NCBI RefSeq assembly: GCF_963675165.1
Contig: NC_087390.1
Span: 4,845,301 to 4,909,300, forward strand
Reading direction: 5' to 3'
DNA from: Halichondria panicea
Lineage: Eukaryota; Porifera; Demospongiae; Suberitida; Halichondriidae
DNA length: 64,000 bases
Shown: piece by piece, positions 49,985-61,206 of the stretch
Layout: the number at the start of each line of letters is the position of its first letter
How positions within the stretch are numbered: position 1 is the stretch's first letter
Translations under genes and position numbers: made by a program
The notes under the pieces: model-generated
The model's database searches: none
Seen by the model: only the letters and a program-made list of their open reading frames with translations
Told to the model about the DNA's origin: nothing

Positions 49985-50075
49985 CTAGAGGGACACAATA
50001 AGAGAAGTGCATGGTATACGTATAAATGTGTGGGTGTGTAAACTGTAGAAGGTATAATTATGAGTATCTAGCTAT

Positions 50076-50180
50076 AGCCTCGTCCCCATGCAGGACGAGT
50101 TGTATATAACATAACGCCAGCCTGTATAGGTGTTTTTCACCTTCTCTTCTACTAAAAAAAAATTGGCCTGGGAATGAGGA
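50076..50180. mobile_element. Short inverted element (AGCCTCGTCCC ... GGGAATGAGG)
   Basis: Ends AGCCTCGTCCCCATGCAGG and GGCCTGGGAATGAGG are imperfect inverted repeats around GTATAGGTGTTTTTCACCTT. The orthologous copy in unit B is 60757-60862, and a relative is at 62501-62600. Confidence 0.65.
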
Positions 50181-50216
50181 TATAGTGGGTTTATTGCAAG
50201 GGTGAGGGAGCAATTA

Positions 50217-50888
50217 TGTCTCGGTGGAGGTGCCAAAGCTACATAACATAAAGCTACTAATAGCGTTTATACACACATAATTATGATGAACATTTTTGCA
50301 TCGATTGCAGTTGCAACTAAAATGATCATTTTCATAATTTTGCTGCAGGCAGGCAGAATCAGAGGAGGTACGACATGGGTGCCTCGATTAGGCTAATTGC
50401 CTCTGCAAGCGTGGGCGGATAATCGAGGCGTGGTTATGCCCACGCTCAACGTTATTGCAGAGGCAATTAGCCTAATCGAGGCACGCGTGTCGTACCTCCT
50501 CTGAGGCAGAATCTAGAATCACAAAGAGATCGACCCATGATTGTTGTTAAAAACAATCGATGCCAAAAGTTCAAGCCTAAACGGCTGCATCAGTAGAGCC
50601 TTGCAGCTCTCTTCTCACTCTTGCAGCTACCAATAGCTAGTGTTCTAGTACAGAGCTAAGTACAAAGTAGAGTAGCAACATTCGGTAAACAAGTTTGGCT
50701 ACGTACTCTTCTGAAAAGGCTACAATGGCATTCCAAGTAAGCAAAACTAGGCATAACTCGAGAACGAAGCATTATTAATTTTTACAAATCCACGAATTAA
50801 AATCCAAGTAACATGACTAGAAGCCTATAGAAACTCTTACTTGCACTTGAGCAGTCTACACAGACACACACAAACACAAGAGGCATAA
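50217..50888. mobile_element. MITE family 2, copy 4, interrupted by another MITE
   Basis: Starts ATGTCTCGGTGGAGGTGCCA, ends CACAAGAGGCATAATA. It is interrupted at 50363-50503 by a second palindromic element. Same position as copy 3 in unit A. Confidence 0.85.
50363..50503. mobile_element. Palindromic MITE nested in MITE family 2, 9-bp target duplication
   Basis: Ends CAGAGGAGGTACGACA and TGTCGTACCTCCTCTG are exact inverses, with inner arms GCCTCGATTAGGCTAATTGC / GCAATTAGCCTAATCGAGGC. Direct flanks AGGCAGAAT on both sides fit a 9-bp target duplication, as made by Mutator-like transposases (inference). Confidence 0.85.
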
Positions 50889-50945
50889 TAACTAGTCTGA
50901 AACAACCCCCTCACTTTAAGGTTCTGCTGTACCTTATACTCTTAC

Positions 50946-52359
50946 CATTCAACACATTGGTAGACTCAGCCAGGAGGTACACAACATTCTCTTTACCAAA
51001 CACCTCCAGAAAGTCCTCACTTCTGTAGTGAATCTGCAGTAGAGTTGAGGGAAATAAACAAAGTCACACACAGAATTATTGATTTTTACGACCTCAATGA
51101 CTTACGTATAATTATATAAAACTACACGTAGTATGCAGAAGATCAACCCCCTCACTCACATCCCAGTGTTCAAGCTCCTTGTTGATTACATATCTGCAAT
51201 CTAGCTCTGACTTCAGTTGACCACACATAGCTAGTCACATAGTACTGCAGTGAGGGAGAGAGACCGCCTCAGTAAGAAGTTCATTCACGTACATGTGACA
51301 GCTGTCCAATCCTTTTGCAATACAGAGAAACTCAAGGATCAAAATTTACTGATGCCAACAAATAAAACCTTCGATCTTTAAGATCCCACCCACTAGTCCC
51401 TACTGCACACTAGCCCTTCTTTACTTTTTGAGGAGCCTCCATCTTCCAGTCTGGTCTTCTTTGGTGGAGGGAGTCCCAAAGCTTGTCTCTCCTTTTTTAA
51501 CTGGCTCTGTCTCTCTTTCCTTCTCACCTTGGATTCCTGTCTGTACCAGTAAACAGGAAAACGTAAACACATTCATTGTGCAAACAATTCAGACACTTAT
51601 TTTTCCTTCAATGCACTGTCAAGTGACTACCCCTTAGTTACTTTAGTAGTAGACAGGACAGTCATGCCCTAATACCATTGATCACCAGATGCCAGATATA
51701 ATGAACGCAATCAGGGTTTCATCTAGGGTTTTAAATTTGGGGGGGAAAACCGTGCGCAGCAGCGCGAAAATTTGGAGGCCACGCCAACTTCTGGTTATCA
51801 CACCCCCTATATGCTTTGTTGTTGGTGCCTATTAGCAATTGATTCCTGGCACATGTGCATTGACAGGTAACTCCATGTAACTTGGTATGCTGCAATCAAT
51901 AGATTTGAGGTAAGACTAGATGATGGATGATGACCAATCATCGTCTAGCAAAAGACGTGTCTAGATAATGTTGGGTCTAGTACTCAAGCTCTCTCTTCCT
52001 CCTATTTTCCCCTTTCTTCAATGTATAATGAATGCCTTCAAGACCCTCACAAATACCTCCCCTGAGACTACTCTATGCTACCCTCCACTGTAGCTCTCAC
52101 TTCATCTTTTCCTATTTTTTCAACTTCTTTTGATGCTTCAATTTCTTCCACTAAGTATTGCTCATGCCCTCAGGGAGTACGGTGTCTATGGAGAACTGGA
52201 CCACCCACTCAGCACAGTCATCTCTGGGCCCTGGACTGCTGTCAGTAGAGGGTCTGTTAGACAGAGAGTGGATTATGGGTGAGTGTGTACTGTCATTACT
52301 TGTCTCCACTGAGTGCATGCTGTCTCTGTGTGAACTGGTGACTCACTTTCTTGGCTCAT
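50946..52359 (-). pseudogene. TRMT10 5'-half fragment, unit B (broken)
   Basis: Matches TRMT10 exons 1, 2, 3, 6 and 7 in order and orientation (exon 7 match 50946-51033). Exons 4, 5 and 8-10 are absent. In exon 6, TTTGGTGG has become TATGTGTGG, a frameshift, and exon 3 has in/dels (AGTCCCAAAGC against AGTCCTCCCAAAGC). Lies head-to-head with the Kelch-ZU5 copy B gene. No functional methyltransferase can come from it, though its 5' part may still act as promoter for the neighbour. Confidence 0.88.
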
Positions 52360-52452
52360 TGCAAATGCACGGTAATGATCGTGGAGGTAGAAAGCTAAAG
52401 ACGGGGTGGGACATGACAACATCCAGAACCTCTGATCCAGAACAATGAAAAG

Positions 52453-55400
52453 ATGGCAGAGCTAGAAATATCTCGATCTGGACAGGTATGAGCTAGCCAT
52501 GAGCAGCGATCCTCCTCTAGGGTATGAGGTGTATAAAACAAAATTTCCATTTTTTTGTAAATGGTTCTTATGAATCAGGCCACATCTTATGTTTCACGGA
52601 TTTTCCGGGTCATATTTGTAGAATGCCAAAAAATTAGTGGTCCAGGTCAGAGGTCAGAATAGCCACGTGATCTAGCAAAACGTTGTAATGTTTTGCTAAA
52701 GTGACTTTTTGTAGTGTGTTGTGACTCCGTTTGTAGTTTTATAATGATATCAATCAATTTTTTGTCTGCCACCCTGGTCTGTTTTTGGGGATTAAAAGTC
52801 TGTGGAACATAAGATCAATTTGGTGTGGCCTCAGTACATTTACACATAAACATGATGATAGGGTGTCTATTAAATTAAGTTTGCATTTCTGGATAACGAT
52901 TTTGCTTGTTCCAGTAAAAAAAATAGCTGGAGCTAATAAATTTCCTTATCCCTGCAGACTCATGACATGCTCCATCCCTTAACATCTCTGGAGTGGGAGG
53001 AAATGCCCTCTCTACCAATGGATATGATAAATGCCTGTTCAGTGTATCTGAATGGAACATTCTATGTTGGAGGATGGAGTATTATACTGTACTCATTCAA
53101 ACTTGGAGTTGACAGCACATGGACAGTGACGGACACACCCACCTTTGGGTATACCCTTGCCGTCCATGACTCTGAATTGCTACTGGTTGGTGGGAGAGTG
53201 TATTCTACAGAAGAGATAACAACAAACAAAATCTTCACGATGAGGGATGAACAGTTTGTTGAAGTATTGCCTCCTATGAAGGAGAAACGAAATTCACCAT
53301 CTGCTGTCAGTAGTGGGTCTGCACTAGTTGTGGCTGGGGGGACGAATACCTCAGGAGCACTCTCCTCTGTGGAAGTGTTCAAACATGGCCAGTGGACGAC
53401 TGCTCCCTCCCTACCAAGTGCAGAATATAACATGAAGTCTGCTCTCCATGGTGACCAGTGGTACCTGATCACGGATGAAGGGAAAGCATTCTGTGCATCA
53501 CTACAATCACTCATATCTGGAGATGTCCAGTCGCCATGGGAGACGCTACCTGATGCTCCTAATCTCTATTCAGCTGCTGCCTTCTTTGGTGGACATCTCT
53601 TGTCTATTGGAGGGGGTTTCCCTACCCGCACACCAACCATCTATGCCTTCTCCACATTCACCCAGTCCTGGGAACGTGCTGCTGACCTGCCTCTATCACT
53701 GGATAGGTGGCCAACAGCTGTTGTCCTGTCGAGCAAACAACTAATTGTGAGCTGTGGTGCTAGAGTACTTCACGGAAAATTTAAAGGTGAGTGAGTTTTA
53801 TCTGTGCAATACAAATGCACAACCGTCATACAACCCTAGCTTTTTGCCTCTTAAAATAGAAACATAAGTTAACCACTTAAGGTTACGGTCAACCGTTTGC
53901 TCATTAATTATTCATGAGCTAGATCTAGTGATCTTTTCCAGCTAGAATGAGCTGGAAGTCCAGTTGAAACGCAGTAGTCATTTCATGGCTCGAATAGACA
54001 TTTTTACTATAAAGCTTAGGTACAGTCTACTGTAGCTTCACTATATGCAGGGCGGGTCGAAGAGATATTTCGAAAAAAGGCTACTGAAAGCTCACAAGAG
54101 GCTGTTTTCCTTGGCTCTGGCCGCCATTTTAAGTGGAGTTAGTCTACATATTATTATTTTGTGAGAGTTTGTTGGCCTGGAAAGAAAAAAACGCTTCGAC
54201 CCGCCCTCCAGAATGGTAAGAAGCATCATATAAGACCAAGAACACAGAGCTAGAAGTGTTTTTGGAAGTTTAAAATGACTACTAGTTTTGTGTTGTTTCT
54301 AGTAACTTGATGATCGCTCAGACTTCCACTGGAAGATGTTTTGAAGATTGATACTTGTCATACAGATTGATACACCGATATATTTATCATGTATGTGCTT
54401 CAAACTTCTCTTATGGCATTTATAGTTTCACAAAAATCATTACCTTAAGGTGACATATTTTCGCGTGTATTAATTTCTGCTATTTCTGCGAATGGAGTAA
54501 AATCGCAAAAATTAGTACTCGCAAATAATTGGCCGCCCTCTTGTTTAATGTATCCAGATCGACATTCGCAAACAATTATACCAGCAAAATGTACAAAACT
54601 GTAAAAACGCAAACAAATCTACCTGTGAAAATATGTCACCTTAAGGTATAAGAAAATCATGAATATTCATGAGCAAACTGTTTACCGTAACCTTAAGTGG
54701 GACCACATTACCTGTGTACATAGACTACGGTCACTATTCTACTAAAGTAGCATACATGCACATTTATTTTGCTTCTAATTCCAAGTTCTAACATGCTTAA
54801 CAGAACATAATCTTTATTCACTGACACACGTACTTTACAGTGACTGCATTTGATGCTGACAGTCACTTCACTTTGAGAGCTATTGATCGCCTCAAAGCCT
54901 CTGCAGGAATCTCTCTGATAGAGGAGCTTGTACAACACACCTCACCCACTGCCTTCCTAGCTGTTGCTGGTATGGATGTTCGGGCAATGTACAACCACAC
55001 TTTGAGAGAGTGGGAGTCAGGACGTGGACCACACCCACCCACATGGGCAGAGCTGTTCAGAGTTCTCAAGGAGATGGGCTTGAGTGAGCTGGCTGGTCGA
55101 ATAGAGAAGTACTTGAGAGGGTCGGTTCCTGAGGACCCACCTCGACCACCCCCTGATGACTCAAAGGAAGAGAAAAATAGTGAGGTCCATCTAAGCCATG
55201 GAGACAAAGAACAAGGTATAATATGCTATATAGCTATAGTTAAACGTTCTGTATTGTAATAGCTAGTTAATTATGAACCCTTTGTGTGAACAGATTCATT
55301 AGGTGGAGAAAGTTCTGTGACTGAATTGAGAGCTGAAATGAAGCGACGGCTACCAGAGTATGAGAGTCTGGAGGTGGAGCTGGATAAGTTGACAGATGAG

Positions 55401-58400
55401 TATGACGAGCAAGCTGACAAGATTTACCAGCTAGAAAAAGGCACAAAAATCGATTGTATAATCAGTTACGTATTCAGCTGTGACCATACAGAAAATGAGC
55501 ATCTGCGAAACGAGAATCATCATCTCCGAGCCGAGAGCAAAGGACTGGTTCTAGAGAAGCAGGAACTCAAGGTTGAACCAGGTGAGTTACAGAGGGTGAA
55601 TTAGCCTCGACCCCAGGCCAATTTGTCTCCAATTTAACGCTAGGCCGCCTCCTCGGCCTGGTAATGATTGATCTTGGCGTGACCGAAACTGTACATTCAT
55701 TGATAATAATTTGTGCCATGTACTGTACAATGTAAAATCTTTGTTCTTCAGTACAGTGGCTAAAAATACAGTGATATAATCATAAATGACACTAGAGTGC
55801 TAGTCCATGTGGTCAATCGAGATAATGGCTGTTTTTTTGTAGAGTGTACTTCGTCCATATAAATAGACAGATGTTTAGAAGTAAGGATCTCAAACAAGAG
55901 CTTCCAGAGAGGCTCAATACTGCATTGGATATGCCTGCTAAGCCTTCAGGTGGCATGACAAAGATTGTGTGTTCACAGTGTATCAGAATCCTGACATTAC
56001 TGGCCAGATAGCAACTAAAGTGTTGAAAGAGCCATATCTAGGCTTGAGGCTATTATGCTCCAAATTTTACCGGTTATTCTATTCTCCAATTCCCAAGCTA
56101 TAGCCTATTATTCTCAGTGATTTAGCCCATTATTCTCATAAAAAATCATTAAAGTCACAATAAAAATCATCTTTTGATAAATTGCAACACAAGTGAAGTC
56201 TCTACATAATTATAATGATATAATATGTACATAGTCCTGAAGAGCATTGTCTTGCTGATCACCAAACGAAGTGCCCTGAGTTGATCCAGCATCGATATGT
56301 CTCTACTTGTTGGAACTGGAATTGGCTTCAGTAGGTTCAGTAATCTAATCTCTTGATTTTCTAGCTAGCTAGCTAGCCTTACCGGTAAAGACAGACCATA
56401 GTACTAATCTCTTGATTTTCTTCAGATTCCATATAAAGTACTAGTAGTCTACTATACTGTCTATGGTCTGTCTTTACCGGTAAGGCTAGCTAGCTAGCTA
56501 GAAATTTATAAATCAAGAGATTAGATTACTGAACCTACTGCATGAAGCCAATTCCAGTTCCAACAAGTAGAGACATATCGATGCTGGATCAACTCAAGCT
56601 AGCTAGCTGCATATGCAGTCTAGTCCAGATAAGAGTACAATCAAATCAATGGTAATTGTGCTTTATTTAGAATGCTAACCACATGGAATAATTATTCCCA
56701 CCCACTCTACCGTTTATTCCCGCATAATTCCTAATGCTTCAAGCTACCTATTATTCTCAAAATTATGCTCGCATAATCGCCGCATCCCTAGCCATATCCA
56801 CTTCAGTGGTTTTAGTACAGGTACGTAGTTCTATAAGATTAGCCCCTTAGGAAGAGTGGGACTGGGGCAATGAGTACGACGGGGGTTGGAGAGGAAAGGC
56901 TCGATTTTGCTCCTGTATACAATGATACTTAAATTCATCATTCTACTATACGGGTTCCATATCAATAATTATTCAACGAAATTTAAAACGTGACGTCTTC
57001 AGAATTGCACGAAACTTGGTATGTGTATAAGGAATGGTATGATAACATCTCAGAAAAAATGTTGGGTTTGTAAACAATAATTATGGCTTCTGAGATTGAA
57101 AAAATGCAGAAATTCCCTACTTTTAGGAACTGGCTGCTGTTAGTTACACTGTAACTTTCTAACCATGATGTATGTGTATCTGCAGTGAAAAGTGAAGAAC
57201 CAGTCTCACAGCTACTACCTTTGGAACTGCCTACTGTACAGCATCATGCAATACCATTCAGTGAGTTAGGTACCTCGTTTGCATTGTTCTATACTGTTAC
57301 CTCCACTCAGACCTCCCTGGCGTTGAAGTGGTGGCCAGTACTTGTGTGATTGTCACCAACTCACCCCAAACCTTCCACTGGGTTGGCTATGGATTTAAGC
57401 TCACCATACCCCAGGGCTCCCTGCCAGCTGGTGTTGATCAGTGTCGACTAGACATCAAGGCCAGTGTAGCTGGACAGTACCAGTTTCCTGACAATCTCCA
57501 GTTGATCAGCGGTGTCTTCTGGATGCGTCCTTATCCGTCGGGTCAATTCCAACAGCAGCTGACAGTCGAGGTACAACACTGTGCCAAGATGACCAGCTCC
57601 ACTAAGCTCTCATTTGTGAGAGCACATTGCTCCCAGGAGAGTCTGCCCTACACATTCAAACAGCTTGAAGGGCGTGGCTCCTTCACTGAGCACAGCTCGT
57701 ATGGATCACTGGAGCTGAGCCACTTTAGTGGACTGGCTGTAACTGGAGAGGATGTGGAGAGAGTGTACACTGCCAGCCTCTACTACCTTGGCTCAGAGCT
57801 GCATAGCAGGGAAATACATTTTGTTGTCAACTGGGATAATGAGATTCATAACACGGTAAGTGTCACTATTACTATAATTATACAGCAATTCATTGTTTTG
57901 TTGCAGCTTGTGAGTGAGAAGTACTCCTCTAAAAGAGCCGTTCTCGGCGTGAATCATTTTGTTGAGTTCGAGGAAGACAGTTTAACACTGGATATTCCTA
58001 AGGCTGGTGCTAAAGTCAAAGGAGGATGGAAAATAACGCCAATGTTTCATCCTACGGTATAGGCACCATACCTATATATGAATTACACAATTACATTATC
58101 TGCATGTATGTACATATAGGTCATCAAGAAGCATGTTGATCAGTTCAAGCCTGGACAGAGAATTCCGTACTGCCACTTGAACGCTGAGATGACAAACAAA
58201 CGAAAGAAATCTACTCCAAAGCTATTCCACCAAGTCAAGCTAGTGGGTGCAAAAGTTCCTTACAATTTCATAACTATTAATCTGGACCCCCAACGTACGC
58301 TTCCAGGTAAGGTTTTTGTGTATTCTAATAAAATTATTTTCAGATAATCTCTACAGAAACCACATTCGGTGACCTGATAAAATTCAAACCTATTGTGTCA

Positions 58401-59694
58401 TCTCAAGGTAATAATTATACAGTAACAATTACAAGGGGGTATGAAGAGAAGAGGGCATGCAAGTACAATCTATTGTATTAAAACAGACGGGGGTGTATGT
58501 CTAAAAATAGAATATTGCACATGCACTTTATACTCTAGACTAGCCTCTATCCCCCTAGTGGGCAGTTGGCTAAATATAGCATATCCTGCTGACTCATCAG
58601 TAATATGACGCATACACAGTATATATATATTGCGAGTTGCATCCTCTTCTCTTTATACGCCCTTGATAACAACATAATTATAGTGCTGTCCTTACTTCGT
58701 TCTCTAACTTGATCAGCCAATTACATTATTTACTGTGTACGTATCTTTTGTTTTAGTTTGGCCTTTCACAATTTATACGTACATGCAAGAGAAATAATAA
58801 CTATATACACATGATGCATGTGACTGTGTTCACACATATAGGCATTGCTGTGAACGAGGATGATAAAGGAGATAAGAATCAATTAGGCACTAAAGATTTG
58901 CAAGAAGTGTTTTCAAACTTGATGGAAGTCGTTACTAATTGGTTTAATTTGGGGCTTTCTTTGGGAATTCAAGTTGGTACGCTTAAAGCCATCAAATCTA
59001 ATGAAAGCAACGACCAAGATCGCTTGCGTGAAATGCTGACCCACTGGTTGCAGTACTCACCTTCTCGTACATGGAATGACATTTGCAATGGCCTCAGAAG
59101 TGACACTGTCAAACAAATCAATCTAGCAGATAAAATCGAAGAGAAATACAAAGGTGAATAATAATTATAATAGTGCATATACAAATCCCATGTCACTTAT
59201 ATATACATGCACCCATAATGATAACACCAAATCTCATTGTCAGTAGCCCCTCTACAAGTGCCCAACCCGATGAGTGCACTAGCAATACCAGGTCAGCAAT
59301 CTGGCCGGGACTATCATCCATGGCCACTAGCCCCCATTTTACCATCGCTACAAGGTACAAGCAATTTTTATAATTGAATTTAACATTAATTGATACTTAG
59401 TCATCCCCATTGTGACCAACCGTATGCTCTCCAGTCACAAATACATGTTGCTAGTAGACACTTGTCCTCATATCAGCACAGTATAATTATACATGCAACA
59501 GCTATCAATTAATAATACAAAACATGTTCCCCATGCAGAGCACTCGTCCCGACCACACCCCCTCACTGGTGAGAAGAGAGAGGCCACTGAACACAATGAG
59601 CAAGGTGAGACAGTCAGTTGTTGTGATGGTCTATTTTACTGGTGAGTGTCTCCATGCAGTTCCCCCCAAGAGACCTCGGTCAGAGGAGCAGTGA
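52453..59694 (+). CDS. Kelch - Death-like - coiled coil - ZU5/UPA-like - Death protein, copy B, ~1018 residues
   Basis: Exons: 52453-52485, 52958-53786, 54841-55215, 55294-55581, 57186-57260, 57311-57855, 57907-58056, 58120-58306, 58357-58407, 58842-59153, 59244-59354, 59539-59604, 59660-59694. Total 3057 nt, in frame. Kelch (FYVGGWS, LLLVGGR, LVVAGGT, LLSIGGG), Death-like fold (TWAELFRVLKEMGLSELAGR), coiled coil (LEVELDKLTDEYDEQADK), LKVEP and VKSEE, ZU5 (about 9 substitutions in 181 codons against copy A) and UPA-like exons all pair with copy A. The second Death domain does not. Here it is a classical one (NWFNLGLSLGIQVGTLKAI, RLREMLTHWLQY, TWNDICNGL), followed by its own Pro-rich exon; the shared PPKRPRSEEQ tail returns after it. 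Within 55294-55581, a 51-nt piece (55441-55491) could be an in-frame retained sequence or a GC-AG intron. Intron 2 carries nested TTAA elements, intron 4 a 318-bp palindrome. Confidence 0.85.
53876..54694. mobile_element. ~815-bp TTAA-flanked MITE, unit B only
   Basis: Reads TTAA-GGTTACGGTCAACCGTTTGC then TCATTAATTATTCATGA at the left, and TCATGAATATTCATGAGCAA then ACTGTTTACCGTAACC-TTAA at the right. In unit A the same intron has CCACTTAAGACTTAAGTG with no insertion. TTAA duplication is the hallmark of piggyBac-type transposition (established). A second TTAA element (54445-54644) is nested inside. Confidence 0.87.
54445..54644. mobile_element. ~195-bp TTAA-flanked MITE nested in the 53876-54694 element
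   Basis: Reads TTAA-GGTGACATATTTTCGCG at the left and GTGAAAATATGTCACC-TTAA at the right, with GCAAAAATTAGTACTCGCAA-like inner sequence. Inserted in the larger TTAA element. Confidence 0.85.
56278..56595. repeat. 318-bp near-perfect inverted repeat (possible cruciform/hairpin MITE)
   Basis: Left arm 56278-56402 (GAGTTGATCCAGCATCGATA ... CTTACCGGTAAAGACAGACC ATAG), loop ~58 bp, right arm 56461-56595 (CTATGGTCTGTCTTTACCGG ... ATGCTGGATCAACTC). The arms match except for short in/dels near the (CTAG)n part. The loop repeats a piece of the arm (ACTAATCTCTTGATTTTC). In intron 4 of copy B and without counterpart in copy A. Confidence 0.9.
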
Positions 59695-60564
59695 GGGAGG
59701 AGAATGGACTACGTACACTGTCCAGCTCGTCTGTTGATGGTCGCCTCCTCAGAGAACAGATTGAGGAATAGTATACACATGCTTGACACCCTCCATAATT
59801 AATTTTATTTGCCCAGTATATACGAGTTGGATTTTCTTCCATAAAATTAATTTTACGTTTATTGCTAAATTACGTTTATTGTTTAGAAGATTATTTTTTC
59901 ATTAAGGAAATTCTCGAATGCCAAAATTGAATCCGTATAATTTATATATATACAGCATGATTAATTTTTTGTTGAACCCTAAAATTACAATGTACGTTGT
60001 ATATAATTATATCGTTCGTATCAGAACTAGCTATAGTGTTCCAAAGGCCAGTGAGTATCTATGGTATACCTTAGGGTACTAATTTTAGTGAATTTTAGAG
60101 AATTTGTAATAACACTAAATTAAGTACGCGCTAATAATAAAACGATAAGAAAAACTTTTTTTCTTTTGTATATAATGTAATGTGCTTTTGAGAGCATGCT
60201 AAGCAAGCTAGCCCTTTTTTCATCTTTATCTACTAATTCCAAACTTTCCATTCAACCTTAAAACTCATACTTGTACATAATTATTTTGAGATAATTATTA
60301 TTGTGGGTAATTAATTTGCTACAAATCCGCCAAAATTAGTACCCTAAAAATAGAGAAAAATCTGAAAACGCTAAATGTGACAGGTCTGGGAAAAAGGCCA
60401 TATTGGAGCAGGCTACAATTGTTGAGATTTAAATACCAGATGATAGAGCAAAGAATTGCCTATGTCACAAATATATAATTAATATCTGGTCCATAAATTT
60501 CTAATGAGAGTCGGTGAAACATGTTATTAAGTTGACTTGGCATAAAGGCCAGTGACTATATATA
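59695..60564. other. 3' flank of Kelch-ZU5 copy B
   Basis: The first ~360 bp match the copy A 3' flank. The rest holds an inverted-repeat element at 60068-60348 and AT-rich sequence. No coding signal. Confidence 0.5.
60068..60348. mobile_element. ~280-bp inverted-repeat element
   Basis: Left end TTAGGGTACTAATTTTAGTG, right end CAAAATTAGTACCCTAAAA. It is inserted between the two blocks that are contiguous in unit A (AGCTATAGTGTTCCAAAGGC and GTCCATTC...). Confidence 0.65.
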
Positions 60565-60669
60565 ATTGAAGGGTTCCAAGAGGGTCCATTCTGTAGACAT
60601 TGTCTATGCTAGCAGCTGCCCCGATGAGTGTGATCACCTTGGACTCCCCACCCTCCAGCTCAGCCACAT
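60565..60669 (-). CDS. Exon of an unidentified minus-strand gene, unit B copy
   Basis: After acceptor CCTCTAG the minus strand reads DVAELEGGESKVITLIGAAA then SIDNVYRMDP, nearly the same as the exon at 49886-49984. Upstream candidates are 61276-61207 (GPDHHTWL or MAR end, donor CTAG/GTGAGT) and 61621-61500 (FLSPVDNPEPPVSPTLSVQS, donor CCAG/GTGAGT). Codon phases do not close across all three, so either an exon is missing or the gene is broken by the next duplicated unit. Product unknown. Confidence 0.4.
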
Positions 60670-60756
60670 CTAGAGGGACACAATAAGAGAGGTGCATGGT
60701 ATACGTATAAATGTGTGGGTGTGTAAACTGTAGAAGGTATATGAGTATCTAGCTAT

Positions 60757-60862
60757 AGCCTCGTCCCCATGCAGGACAAGTTGTCTATAACATAACGCCA
60801 GCCAGTATAGGTGTTTTTCACCTTCTCTTCCAATAAAGAAAAATCAGCCTGGGAACGAGACT
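60757..60862. mobile_element. Short inverted element, unit B orthologue of 50076-50180
   Basis: Same ends (AGCCTCGTCCCCATGCAGG, CAGCCTGGGAACGAG) and the same neighbours as in unit A, so it was duplicated with the unit. Confidence 0.65.
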
Positions 60863-61206
60863 AGTGGGTTTATAGTATAAGTGTGTGGGCGGGGTGAGGG
60901 AGAATGCAATACAATTATGTCATCAGAACATGAGATAATTATGCCATCTCTTACCAATGTACAGTAATTATAAAACGTACCAACTGCAATGTTTGGTTAT
61001 TGGTAAGCAAGTACACACTTAGTGACGCCAAAATTATGCGGTTCTAAAATTTGGTGCTATAATACTGTATTATGTATTGAAACAGCCAGTAGACATCTAC
61101 AGTCATGTTGATCACTGTGCTTTGATTCGCATCAAGTGTGTAATCTACACCGACATTTTGTGTGCCGGAAAAGCTGTACCCACAGTAGCTACCATAATGT
61201 ACTCAC

